Assembly: GCA_964429385.1 (NCBI GenBank)
Contig: CAYSBR010000002.1
Coordinates: forward strand, 107,396-171,395
Length of the DNA stretch: 64,000 nucleotides
Direction: 5' to 3'
From: UBA2377 sp964429385
GTDB taxonomy: Bacteria > Verrucomicrobiota > Verrucomicrobiia > Opitutales > Opitutaceae
Program-made: the position numbers and the translations under genes
The notes under the pieces: model-generated
Seen by the model: only the letters and a program-made list of their open reading frames with translations
Database searches by the model: none
Told to the model about the DNA's origin: nothing
Shown: one piece after another, positions 18,419 to 27,141 of the stretch
Position numbering within the stretch: position 1 is the stretch's first letter
Layout: each line of letters starts with the position of its first letter

Positions 18419-19657
18419 ATGTTCAGCGACGACCTCTTGATCCGTGCCGCGCGGGAGACTTCTCCGCGCTGGAAATTCATCCCCGGCCAGCGTTACCGCG
18501 AACTGGCGGCGGTCTTTGCCCAGCACCTGCTCGCCCTGACGGCGTATGCGGAGCCCGACCGGGTCATCGACGGGGTGCCGGTCTCCCGCCGGGTGGCCGA
18601 ACGGTTGCGGACCTGGCTCGGGCGGGTGGAGCCCGATGCGGAGGGGCAGACGCGTGAACCGGAGGCGCAGGGCGGGCTGGGCGGGTGGACGCATAATGCC
18701 GCCGCGCAGACCCTCCTGTTGGCGCGCCGGACGTTCTCCGTGTGGTCGCAACTCACCCGCGACGAGCGCCGCCGGGCCGATGCGATCATGCAGGCGCTGG
18801 CGGTGGCCGGGCACTTCACGCTCGGGGACGACAACGATTATCACACGCTGCTCGACGGCGTGTCGGGGAACCACAAGAGCTGGAACCCCAACATCACCGA
18901 AGGCTACGTGGATGTGATGGCCGCCACCTCGCTTTACTTCGGGCCGGCGGCGTTGAATGCGTTTTTCCGCGGTTTCGATTTCGAGCGTTTCGTGGCCGAG
19001 TTGGATGAACTCGGATTGCGCAACATCAGCCGTTGCTGGCGCCATGAGCCGTCGATCGGACGGTTGTTGATGGAGGGCGGCGCCTGGTCGCCATCCGGCG
19101 ACCGGCCGTTGCCGGGCAACCATGGGCTGGGCCGCGGGCGCGGGGTGCGCCGGGATTTTGCTTATCTCGGTCATGGTTTGGACGATCCCTGGGCGCTTTA
19201 CCGCACCCAGGCCGACCGGCAGTTCTGCAAAGCGGTGCGCACGGAGATCATCATCCACGGCGACAACCGCTCGCACCTCATGCAGCGCGCCACGGCGGCG
19301 ACCGTGTCGCCGTGGGAGGGGCGGATGGGCATGTGCGCGGAATTTGAGGGCACGGACTGGTTCGGCCTGCGCACCAGTCTGCTCTACGCGTATGAGGGCG
19401 TGATGATCAACCTGGGCACGGCCGCCACGCTGAAGGTGCTCGGCGAATGGCGTGACGACGCGGGCGGGCGCGATATCGCGCGGCGCATGGCGGTGGGCAT
19501 GAGCGATCTCCTGTTCAAGGCCCGGGAGGGCTACCGCGGCTGGGCCGGCGGGAAGGAAGCGATCGCGTGGCTGGAGCGCGACCTGCAGGCGCATGGGTCG
19601 GACTATATTTTCCCGTTGTGGGAGACGTTGTTTCCGCGGCCGGAGGGAGACGCATGA
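18419..19657 (+). CDS. Conserved-looking protein of unknown function
   Basis: 412 residues, soluble, no signal peptide or membrane segment. I do not recognise the family. It is rich in aromatic residues and short helices, with segments such as LGDDNDYHTLLDGVSGNHKSW and HGLGRGRGVRRDFAYLGHG, and acidic residues near aromatic clusters. This would be compatible with an all-helical (alpha/alpha) toroid enzyme, but that is only an impression. It starts three bases after the asparaginase stop and overlaps the next membrane-protein gene by four bases (ATGA), so all three are probably translated from one message. Confidence 0.6.
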   Translation: MFSDDLLIRAARETSPRWKFIPGQRYRELAAVFAQHLLALTAYAEPDRVIDGVPVSRRVAERLRTWLGRVEPDAEGQTREPEAQGGLGGWTHNAAAQTLLLARRTFSVWSQLTRDERRRADAIMQALAVAGHFTLGDDNDYHTLLDGVSGNHKSWNPNITEGYVDVMAATSLYFGPAALNAFFRGFDFERFVAELDELGLRNISRCWRHEPSIGRLLMEGGAWSPSGDRPLPGNHGLGRGRGVRRDFAYLGHGLDDPWALYRTQADRQFCKAVRTEIIIHGDNRSHLMQRATAATVSPWEGRMGMCAEFEGTDWFGLRTSLLYAYEGVMINLGTAATLKVLGEWRDDAGGRDIARRMAVGMSDLLFKAREGYRGWAGGKEAIAWLERDLQAHGSDYIFPLWETLFPRPEGDA

Positions 19658-20313
19658 GCGCCGCGGCCACCGCATTTCAACTGCCGGCGTGGTTCGATCT
19701 CGGCGCCACGTTTGCCTTCGCCCTTTCCGGAGCGCTGGCGGCGATCAAGCGCGGCTACGATGTGGTGGGCTTGCTCTCCATCGCGATCGTGTCGGGCATC
19801 GGCGGCGGACTCATCCGCGACGGCCTTTTCCTGCAACAGGGCATCTCGCCGCTGCTGACTGATCCGCGCTACCTCTACGTCATCGGCGCGGCCGCGCTCA
19901 TCGGCCTCGTGCTGGGCGAACGGGTGAGCCAGTTCAACCGCCTGATCGCGCTCGTGGATGCGCTCGGGCTCGGGGCCTACGCGTGCTTCGGCGTGCAGAA
20001 ATCGCTTCTCGCCGGGATCGGGCCGACCGCGGCGATCTTCATCGGGGTGGTGAACGCCGCGGGCGGCGGCATCCTGCGCGATCTGCTCACCCGGGAGGAA
20101 CCGCTGGTGTTCAAACCGGGGCAGTTCTATGTGCTGGTGGCGCTGGCGGGCGCGGTCCTGTTCGTGGTGCTCACCGTGCAGACCAAGCTCGACGCGACGA
20201 TGGCCGCGCTCATCACGATCGGCACGACCTTCATCTTCCGGCTGCTCACCATCACCTTCAACTGGCGCACCGAGGCCGTGTCGGCGGTCAGGATTTTTCC
20301 CGGCGCGAAGTAA
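19654..20313 (+). CDS. TRIC/UPF0126 family membrane protein
   Basis: The start at 19654 overlaps the upstream stop (ATGA), giving 219 residues with about seven hydrophobic segments. The family's internal duplication is visible as two glycine-rich motifs, SGIGGGLIRDGLF and NAAGGGILRDLLT. Prokaryotic relatives are trimeric intracellular-cation-type channels; some relatives are suggested to move glycine or other small solutes. Third gene of the asparaginase operon; whether it takes part in amino-acid transport is inference. Confidence 0.87.
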   Translation: MSAAATAFQLPAWFDLGATFAFALSGALAAIKRGYDVVGLLSIAIVSGIGGGLIRDGLFLQQGISPLLTDPRYLYVIGAAALIGLVLGERVSQFNRLIALVDALGLGAYACFGVQKSLLAGIGPTAAIFIGVVNAAGGGILRDLLTREEPLVFKPGQFYVLVALAGAVLFVVLTVQTKLDATMAALITIGTTFIFRLLTITFNWRTEAVSAVRIFPGAK

Positions 20314-20328
20314 GGCCGAGTGCCTTAC
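20310..20328. terminator. Possible bidirectional terminator
   Basis: GTAAGGC (20310-20316) and GCCTTAC (20322-20328) form a seven-base stem between two convergent genes; the SecA-like stop codon lies within it. No T-run follows on either strand, so the call is weak. Confidence 0.35.
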
Positions 20329-22289
20329 AACAGATCCCGGCCGGCGAGGGCGAGCGACTCATCGAGCCAGTCGTCTTGTTTGAGGACATTGGCGCGGTTG
20401 CGGGCGGCCTGTTTTTCGGCGCGTCGCTGCGCGAAGCGGAGCCAGTGCCGGCCCCAGGCCCGGCCGCCGATCTGGCGGCGGAGAAAGCCCGGCAGATGAC
20501 GCAACGCGAGTTCATCGTCGGCGCTGAGAAAAAAGACCGCGTCGCCGGGATCGCCCTGCCGGCCGGCCCGGCCCATCAGCTGGCGGTCAATACGGGCGGA
20601 CTCGTGCAGCTCCGTGCCGATGACAAACAATCCGCCGGCGGCCGCCGCTGCCGGATCCAGCCGGATGTCGGTGCCGCGCCCGGCCATATTGGTGGCGAGC
20701 GTCACGCGGCCTGAGCCACCGGCGAGCGCGATGATGGCGGCCTCCTCGCGATGGCGGAGGGCGTTGAGCACCTGATGGGCGATGCCGGCTTCATCAAGCT
20801 GGCGGGAAAGCGTCTCGCTGGCGGTGACGCTGCGCAGGCCGACGAGCACCGGCCTGCCTTCCTGCTGGCGGCGGTGAATCTCGGCGACGACTGCGGTCCA
20901 TTTTTCCCCGGCGGTGGCGAAGAGGCGGGGCGCGTGGATGCGGAGGCGGCGAGGGCGGTGGGTCGGCAGCGCGACGACGGACAACTGGTAGATGCGCCAA
21001 AACTCGTGCCTTTCTTCGTGCGCGGTGCCGGTCATGCCGCAAAGTCGGGGAAAGAGGCGGAAGAAGAGCTGGAAACTCTGGCGGGCGACCGTCTCGGTCG
21101 GCGGTGTGACGGCCACGTTTTCCCGGGCTTCGACGGCCTGGTGCAGACCGTCCCGCCAAGTGCGGCCGGGCATCAGGCGGCCGGTGAACTCGTCCACGAT
21201 CACGACCTTGCCGTCCTGCACGACGTAGTGCTTGCCGGCCTGGAAGAACTCGCGCGCTTCGAGGGCGCGGGAGACAAGTTCCTCGCGGCGCAGTGCGCCG
21301 CGCCAGAGTCCGGGAAAATGTGCGGCGTGGGTGGCGATGGCCTGCTTGCCGGTCTCGGTGAGCTCCAGCTCACGGCGGCGGGCATCCACCTTGTAGTCTG
21401 CCCCCGATGCGAGCTTTCCGGCGATGCGGCTGGCGGTGGCGCAGGCGGCGGAGAGGGCTTCATTCGGACGGATCTGCGAGATGATGAGAGGCGTGACGGC
21501 TTCGTCGATGAGCGCGCTGTCGGCTTCGTCCACGATGGCGGTGCCGAGACCGCGTAAGACGCAGCCCTGCCGACGTGCGTCAAGGGGGTGACGGAACCGC
21601 CGCACATGGCGGCGCGACGGATCGGTGACGGGCCCCAGTGTGAGCCGGTCACGGAGAAAATCCGCGAGTAATTCCTTGCCGGTGGTGTAGGTGATGCCGG
21701 CGGCATGGCCGCGCCCGCGTTCGGCCGGTGCGTGGGTGGACAGGACACAGGCAACGCTGAGCCCGCAGGTCTCATAAAAGCGGCTGAACGCGGTGGTATC
21801 GCGCTCGGCCAGGTAATCGTTGACCGTGATGACGTGCACCGGGCGGCCGCGCCAGCCGGCGAGCACCGCGGCCAGGGCGGCGACGAGGCTCTTGCCTTCG
21901 CCCGTGGCCATTTCGGCGAGGCAGCCCTGGTCAAGCGCGAGAGCGCCGAGACATTGCACGGGATGAGGGCGGAGCCCGAGCACGCGGAAGGCGGTTTCCG
22001 CGACCAGCCCGAGTGCCCCCGGCAGGGCGCGGGCGATGACGGTTTCTGGGCCGCGACGAAAAACCCGCTGTTGCTCACGCAAGGCGGCGGTGAGTGCGCC
22101 GCCGGAAAGATCGGCCTGCGCGGGGGCGAGGCGTTCGAGTTCCGCGAGCTGGGCCCGCCAGCCGTCGTGCGCATGGTGACGCCGCCTGCGCCGGCCGGCG
22201 CAGGCGTGGGCGATGCCATCGAGCCCGCGATGGAGCTTGGGCAGCGGTCGCAACCGCACGGTCGAGTAATCGGCGGCAAAGGGGAGCAT
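20325..22289 (-). CDS. Short SecA-like ATPase, probable motor of a dedicated exporter
   Basis: 654 residues against about 800-950 for housekeeping SecA. DEAD-type motifs are complete: Walker A MATGEGKS (127-134), TVNDYLAERD, and IVDEADSALIDEA (from 252). Others are FTGRLMPGRTWRDGLHQAVEARE (SecA-specific), GMTGTA, TLATNMAGRGTDI and LHESARIDRQLMGRAGRQGDPG. The protein ends soon after the second ATPase domain, so most of the helical wing/scaffold and the zinc-binding SecB-docking tail are missing. It is the last gene of the reverse operon, sharing one base with the M50-HlyD stop (TGATG). Translational coupling to envelope adaptors, rather than to sec or ribosomal genes, suggests an accessory motor. 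The export role is inference. Confidence 0.88.
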   Translation of the reverse strand: MLPFAADYSTVRLRPLPKLHRGLDGIAHACAGRRRRRHHAHDGWRAQLAELERLAPAQADLSGGALTAALREQQRVFRRGPETVIARALPGALGLVAETAFRVLGLRPHPVQCLGALALDQGCLAEMATGEGKSLVAALAAVLAGWRGRPVHVITVNDYLAERDTTAFSRFYETCGLSVACVLSTHAPAERGRGHAAGITYTTGKELLADFLRDRLTLGPVTDPSRRHVRRFRHPLDARRQGCVLRGLGTAIVDEADSALIDEAVTPLIISQIRPNEALSAACATASRIAGKLASGADYKVDARRRELELTETGKQAIATHAAHFPGLWRGALRREELVSRALEAREFFQAGKHYVVQDGKVVIVDEFTGRLMPGRTWRDGLHQAVEARENVAVTPPTETVARQSFQLFFRLFPRLCGMTGTAHEERHEFWRIYQLSVVALPTHRPRRLRIHAPRLFATAGEKWTAVVAEIHRRQQEGRPVLVGLRSVTASETLSRQLDEAGIAHQVLNALRHREEAAIIALAGGSGRVTLATNMAGRGTDIRLDPAAAAAGGLFVIGTELHESARIDRQLMGRAGRQGDPGDAVFFLSADDELALRHLPGFLRRQIGGRAWGRHWLRFAQRRAEKQAARNRANVLKQDDWLDESLALAGRDLL

Positions 22290-24439
22290 CAGAGCTGAAA
22301 GCGTTTTTGCAGCAGCCGGCGGAAGGCGTCCCAGGATTGGACGAGCACGGGCGCGGGCGGTAGGACGACCAGTAGCCGGCCGGTCTGCCCGTGGGAGAGC
22401 GAATGGGCAAAGTCGCCAGGCAGCGGCACTTCGAGGACAAAGAATGGCTCGTTGGTGGTGCGACCGGAGGAATCGTCAGCGCGCACGGCGATGGGGCCGC
22501 CGCCGTGCCAGCCGAGGGCGGGTGAGGGCAGTTGCTGGCGTTGCCCGGGCAGGATGGTCGGCCCGGGCAGGGTGAGGGTTTCTTCGCTGCGACCGCGGAT
22601 GCGGAGTTTGACGCGGCGGACCGGTGCCTCGTGATCGAAGAGACCGGCGGCGCTGCCTTGGGGGACGACGGCGATGAAATGGGCACCTGACTGGCCGACG
22701 ATTTCGCCGAGATACGAGCCTCGTGGCAGGAACATGCCCTGCTGTTCCCCGAGGCGCGGGGCAACCCAGCGACCGGGCTCGCGGGCGTTGACCGTGAGGG
22801 CGGTTTCCTGCTCGCGCAGATAGAGCTGCTGCCGGGTGGCGGCCTCGTGGTAGCGGCCGGCGGTGGCGTAATGAATGGAGCCATCGCGCAAGGCGAGGCG
22901 TTCGCGCAGGCGGGCCTCCTCCACCCGGGCGTCCGCCGCGCGGAGTTCGTCGGCAAGTCCCGCATTGGTCAGCCGCAGCAACGGCTGGCCGGCGGTCACT
23001 TCGGTGCCGGTGGGTGCGAGCACCTCGGCCACAAAGCCGGGGGCCTCGGCGACGACCAGGGTGTAGGGATCGGTCTCGACGAAACCCGGTACGACGAAGG
23101 TGCGCGGCACCGGTACAAGGCCGAGCAAGAGCAGCGGGACGCCGATGCCGACGGTCACGCCGGCCCACGCGCGTGGCCGGCGCCGGTCGAGGCGAGGGCT
23201 GGTGACGAGAAAGTGGATGCCCTTGACGAGGGGGACGACGACCCAGGCGATGAGGCAGAAGAGCGCCATGAGCGCGCCGAGGAGGAGGAACTGGCCGGCG
23301 ACAAAGAGGACGATGGCCGCGCAAATGAAGACGCGGTAAACGGCGCTGGAGACGCCGTAGGTCGCGAGCCAGCGGCCCTCGCGGGAGTTTTGCGCGGGGG
23401 GCGTGAGCCGGGGCAGGCCAAGGAGCCAGCGTTCGGCGAGGTATTTGAGCTGCTGCTGCGCGCGCGGATAAAGGTTGGGGAGATTGGCGCCGTCGGAGAG
23501 CAGGTAGTAGCCGTCGAACCGCAGCAGCGGGTTGGCGTTGAAGAGCAGCGTCGAGACCGACGCGAGGAACATGATATTGTAGGCGAGACTGTTGACCAGC
23601 CCGGGGAGGGTCGAGGCCCACACCCAGGCGGCGATACTCGCCACGGCGAGTTCGGTCATCATGCCGGATGCGCCGACGATCAGCCGTTGCCGCCGGGAGC
23701 GGAACGACCAGCTCGATGTAACATCCACGTAGGGCAGCGGAGTGAAGACGAGCAGCATGACGCCCATCGTGGGCACGGCGCCGCCGAAGCGCTTGCAGGC
23801 GAAGGCGTGGCCAAACTCGTGCAGCAGGCTGAGGCCGGCCAACGAGAGGTAGAGAAGCGCGAGATTGCCCGGAGCGAGCACACTCTGGCCCTGATCGGCC
23901 AATGCGGGGGCATGATCAATGACGACCTTGAGGCCCGAGAGAACGAGCGTGAGCCAAAGCACAAAGCCAGCCTTCGAAAAGACCCAGCGCACGAGCGGCA
24001 GCCCGAGCGCCAGCAGCCGGTCGGGGTTGAACAGCGGAAAGCGGGCGAACATGAAGCCGAGCAGCCGGCCGGTAAACTCGCGCCGGGTGCGTTTGCGATG
24101 GCGTTCGAAGACTTTCAGCGTGTCGGCCGGGATATCGGCGGCGATGAGGTTGGCCGCGTGCAGCTGGGCGAGCAGTTGGAGCACCTCGTTCTGGCCCAGT
24201 GCGCCATCGGGGTCGCGTTCCAGGCAGAGATCCCAGATTTCCTGCACGGTGCGCCGGCCGTCACAGCGCGCGAGCAGATCCCACGCGGGCCGGCGCAGGC
24301 GGAAGAACTGGTTGGAAAGCGGGTCGTGCAGGACGAACCAGGTTTCGCCGCGCACGTGCTGGCGGTGGGTGCGCACCTGCGGTCGCAGGCTGAGGCGCAA
24401 CGGCGCGATGCGGTGCCAGGATTCGGAAAACGTGTTCAT
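22289..24439 (-). CDS. PqqD-like / M50 metalloprotease / HlyD-type fusion membrane protein
   Basis: 716 residues. Residues ~30-100 resemble a PqqD-like winged helix (FRLRRPAWDLLARCDGRRTVQEIWDLC). A polytopic region follows with the zinc site HEFGH at 207-211 inside a membrane segment, and the second M50 motif NANPLLRFDGYYLLSD from 301, giving N303-P and D309 as the expected third ligand region. After a last membrane segment near 430-450, residues ~460-700 form a HlyD-like half-lipoyl/barrel adaptor (PGFVAEVLAPTGTEVTAGQPLLRL). M50 enzymes are intramembrane or membrane-associated proteases; fused adaptors of this kind are annotated in planctomycetes and verrucomicrobia but I know of no assigned function. 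It sits between the GAF-HlyD and SecA-like genes. Confidence 0.85.
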   Translation of the reverse strand: MNTFSESWHRIAPLRLSLRPQVRTHRQHVRGETWFVLHDPLSNQFFRLRRPAWDLLARCDGRRTVQEIWDLCLERDPDGALGQNEVLQLLAQLHAANLIAADIPADTLKVFERHRKRTRREFTGRLLGFMFARFPLFNPDRLLALGLPLVRWVFSKAGFVLWLTLVLSGLKVVIDHAPALADQGQSVLAPGNLALLYLSLAGLSLLHEFGHAFACKRFGGAVPTMGVMLLVFTPLPYVDVTSSWSFRSRRQRLIVGASGMMTELAVASIAAWVWASTLPGLVNSLAYNIMFLASVSTLLFNANPLLRFDGYYLLSDGANLPNLYPRAQQQLKYLAERWLLGLPRLTPPAQNSREGRWLATYGVSSAVYRVFICAAIVLFVAGQFLLLGALMALFCLIAWVVVPLVKGIHFLVTSPRLDRRRPRAWAGVTVGIGVPLLLLGLVPVPRTFVVPGFVETDPYTLVVAEAPGFVAEVLAPTGTEVTAGQPLLRLTNAGLADELRAADARVEEARLRERLALRDGSIHYATAGRYHEAATRQQLYLREQETALTVNAREPGRWVAPRLGEQQGMFLPRGSYLGEIVGQSGAHFIAVVPQGSAAGLFDHEAPVRRVKLRIRGRSEETLTLPGPTILPGQRQQLPSPALGWHGGGPIAVRADDSSGRTTNEPFFVLEVPLPGDFAHSLSHGQTGRLLVVLPPAPVLVQSWDAFRRLLQKRFQL

Positions 24440-24449
24440 CGGCCCGGCG

Positions 24450-26309
24450 TCACCAGAACCACCAGTGGAGGCGGAAGTAGTCGAACGTGCGGTGCGTGAT
24501 CACCCAGAAAAGATTGCGCCAGCCGACGCTGACCTTGGCGACGCCGCCCATGCCGGGGCGCCACCAGTCGGCGGGCGGGTGCACGAGCGAACAGCGCACG
24601 ATGAAGATGTTGCCCTGCGGGGTGGTGCGGGCGGCGGGCTCGAGCCGCTCGACGAGGAGCTCGAAGGTTTCCGAGGGGCGGCTTTCGAAGGCCACGGTGA
24701 CCTTGGCGCCAGGCCGGATCTCGTGGATGTCGCGCTCGTCCACCTGTGCTTCGAAGTAGAGGGTGTCGAGTCGCGCCACCTGGTAGAGCACGTCGCCGGC
24801 GCGGACGGGGGCGCCGAGGCGCTGGCGCAGGTCGCCGTCAACGACGGTGGCTTCGAAAGGGGTGGAGAGAACGGCCAGCCCAAGGCGGTGGCGGATTTGC
24901 GAAAGCCGCGCGGTGGCCTGCGTGACCTGGGCCTCGGCGATGCGCATGTCGGCGAGTTCCCCGGCGGCGCGGTTGCGCTCGGCCTCGCGCTGGTGGCGGG
25001 TGAGATCGGCGAGGGCGGCGGATTCCTCAAGAAGCAGTTCGCGGGTGTCGAGCCGGGCGAGCACGCCGCCGGGGGGCAGCACATCGCCGGGCTCGACCGG
25101 CGCTTCCTGGATGTAGCCATCAAAGGGGGCGGTCAGATACACGACCTGATGGCTGCGCAAGAGGAAGGGGGCCTCGACCCGGTAGGGCCAGCGGCCGAAA
25201 ATCAGAATGAGCAGGAGCAGGGCGCCGGCGATGGCGCCGACCTTGGCCCAGGTGTGCTCGACGCCGACGAAGGCGGCGGCCCATTCGCGGCAGCGCGTGG
25301 CCAGGCGGCCGCCCCACCAGCGGTCGCGGCGGTGCAGGTCGGCCAGCCGGCGCGTGATCTGGTCGCCATAGAGGCGCAGGGCCATGACATCGGTTTCGGT
25401 GAACGCCTCCCCGTTGCGTTCGGCGAACAGGACGCCCACGGGTTTGCCGTCGATCCGGAGCGGGGCCGAGGCGAGATGGGGCGTGCCGTGCGTCGCGGCA
25501 TAGGCGGCGTGATCGCGGGTGACGCTGGCGCTGCCGTCGGGGGCCGGATGCACCAGCTCCTCGTCCTGATCCGCGCACTCCTCCATGGCGAGTTCGAGCG
25601 CACGCACAGGTTCCAGTCGGCGGTCGAATTTGTCCGTGCCGCTGAGGGCGCGCAGGTGGATGAGGCCGCCTTGGATCCAGCCGAGGCCGAGGCGTGAGCA
25701 TTTGAGCCGGTGGGCGAGCTCGTTGCAGACGATGAAGGCGGCGGCGGTGAAGCGGGTCTGCTGGTTCAGCTGGAGCAGCAGGTCGAGTGTCTCTGCGAAA
25801 AGGGCGGCCTGCTGGCGGTCGCGCTGGATGCCGCGGTGCTGCAGGTAGAGTGAGGGCGTATCAACCGCGAGCAGCGCGGTGGTGAGGGCGGTGGTGGCAG
25901 CCTGTTCGGGCTGGTCACCATAGAGCAGCAGGGCGATGGTGCTGGCACCGGGTTCGCCGGTGATCAGCCGGAGCGCGCCGGCCCATTGGGGTTCGCCATT
26001 TTTGCCGACGACCGCACGCAGCGCGTGACCGGCCTGTTCGGCGGTTTCACAGGCGGCCGTGGCGCCATCCGGCACGGCCTGTCGGACGGCCTCCGGAGGA
26101 TATACGACGTAGCGTGACCAGGGCTCGACCGGCGGCTGGTCCGGCGCCGGCGCGGGATTGCGGCGCCAGAGTTGCACGACCTGGGCGCCGGTAAAATCGG
26201 CGAGCACCGCGAGGTAGGCGGGCCAGAAGACGGCGGGCGGCCCGTCGAAGGTGCGCAGAGCGGCCAGCCTGCGAAAGAGTTCGGGCGAGGGCTGGGTCGG
26301 CGCGGGCAT
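24450..26309 (-). CDS. GAF-domain HlyD-family membrane fusion protein
   Basis: 619 residues. The N-terminal ~355 residues are cytoplasmic and contain a GAF-like domain at about 183-325 (FIVCNELAHRLKCSRLGLGWI ... PLRIDGKPVGVLFAERNGEAF). A single membrane segment follows at 357-373. The rest is a periplasmic HlyD-type adaptor with a lipoyl-like half motif (APFDGYIQEAPVEPGDVLPPGGVLARLD), an alpha-hairpin (~415-465) and a barrel domain. Classical type I adaptors have only a short cytoplasmic tail, so a sensory GAF domain here suggests ligand-controlled assembly or gating. It lies 10 bases before the M50 fusion and 10 after the smaller adaptor. Confidence 0.85.
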   Translation of the reverse strand: MPAPTQPSPELFRRLAALRTFDGPPAVFWPAYLAVLADFTGAQVVQLWRRNPAPAPDQPPVEPWSRYVVYPPEAVRQAVPDGATAACETAEQAGHALRAVVGKNGEPQWAGALRLITGEPGASTIALLLYGDQPEQAATTALTTALLAVDTPSLYLQHRGIQRDRQQAALFAETLDLLLQLNQQTRFTAAAFIVCNELAHRLKCSRLGLGWIQGGLIHLRALSGTDKFDRRLEPVRALELAMEECADQDEELVHPAPDGSASVTRDHAAYAATHGTPHLASAPLRIDGKPVGVLFAERNGEAFTETDVMALRLYGDQITRRLADLHRRDRWWGGRLATRCREWAAAFVGVEHTWAKVGAIAGALLLLILIFGRWPYRVEAPFLLRSHQVVYLTAPFDGYIQEAPVEPGDVLPPGGVLARLDTRELLLEESAALADLTRHQREAERNRAAGELADMRIAEAQVTQATARLSQIRHRLGLAVLSTPFEATVVDGDLRQRLGAPVRAGDVLYQVARLDTLYFEAQVDERDIHEIRPGAKVTVAFESRPSETFELLVERLEPAARTTPQGNIFIVRCSLVHPPADWWRPGMGGVAKVSVGWRNLFWVITHRTFDYFRLHWWFW

Positions 26310-26319
26310 GGGCTCGAGC

Positions 26320-27123
26320 TCAGCGTTGGACGAGGGTGGCGGAGACGCCCGGGGTTACGCGACCGTCGCGGTTGTCGAAGACGACCTTGATCCGGCGCAG
26401 GCCGCTGGCGGCGTCGAGCACGGGCGCGATGTAGGTGATTTCTCCTGAAACCGTGACGGGGCCGGCGGTCGATTCGCAGCGGAGCCCGACGGTCTGGCCG
26501 AGGGTCAGTCCGGCGACGCCGGCGGCCTCGGCATTGGCGGTCCATTCGCATTGCTGCGGATTGACGGTGCGCACAAGGGGCTGGCGGGCGTCGGCGACTT
26601 CGCCCACGGAGAGGAAGATTTCGGTGACCACGCCCGGGCCGGGGGCGCGGAGCTGGCGGCGGGCGAGCGCTTCGCGGGCGAGGTCGAGCTCGATGCGCTC
26701 GAGCTGCTTGCGGACTTTGAGCTGCGCGTGCTCGGCCGCGGCGGTGCGGAATTCGAGTTCTTTGCGGTTGAGTTCGTCCTGACTGACGGAGCGGCTGGTT
26801 TCGCGGAGCCGAGCGGTGGCGCGCCATTCGGCTTCGAGGACTTCGGCGCGCTGGGCGGCGAGGGTGAGCTCGGTTTCGTTCTCGTAAACGAGCCGGCGGC
26901 GCTCGACTTCGAGTTCCTCCTGAACCTTTTCCAACTCAAGGAGCAGGTCGCCGGCCTGCACCGTGGCGCCTTCGCGGACGTGGATCAGGGCGATTTTGCC
27001 GACAACGGTGGCGGCGAGGGTTTCCTCACTGATGGGGGCGACCAAGCCCACGGGGGTGGCGGCCGGAACGGCGGTGGCGGCGAGGAAGAGCAGCGCGGTG
27101 GAGAAAACGAGCGAACGGAGCAT
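26320..27123 (-). CDS. HlyD-like periplasmic adaptor
   Basis: 267 residues with a cleavable-looking signal peptide (LVFSTALLFLAATAVPAA). A half-lipoyl motif follows (GKIALIHVREGATVQAGDLLLELEK), then a charged coiled-coil hairpin at about 65-155 and a beta-barrel ending VFDNRDGRVTPGVSATLV. This is the compact form of efflux/secretion adaptors that bridge an inner-membrane pump and a TolC channel. It lies between the TolC-like gene (18-base gap) and the GAF-HlyD gene (10-base gap). Having three HlyD-type proteins in one operon is unusual. Confidence 0.86.
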   Translation of the reverse strand: MLRSLVFSTALLFLAATAVPAATPVGLVAPISEETLAATVVGKIALIHVREGATVQAGDLLLELEKVQEELEVERRRLVYENETELTLAAQRAEVLEAEWRATARLRETSRSVSQDELNRKELEFRTAAAEHAQLKVRKQLERIELDLAREALARRQLRAPGPGVVTEIFLSVGEVADARQPLVRTVNPQQCEWTANAEAAGVAGLTLGQTVGLRCESTAGPVTVSGEITYIAPVLDAASGLRRIKVVFDNRDGRVTPGVSATLVQR

Positions 27124-27141
27124 GACGGGGCGGTGAGGTGA

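Noticed and set aside
22847..25697. Forward 550- and 592-codon frames opposite the M50-HlyD and GAF-HlyD genes
   Set aside because: Low-complexity antisense translations; the reverse strand carries clear HExxH, GAF and HlyD motifs.
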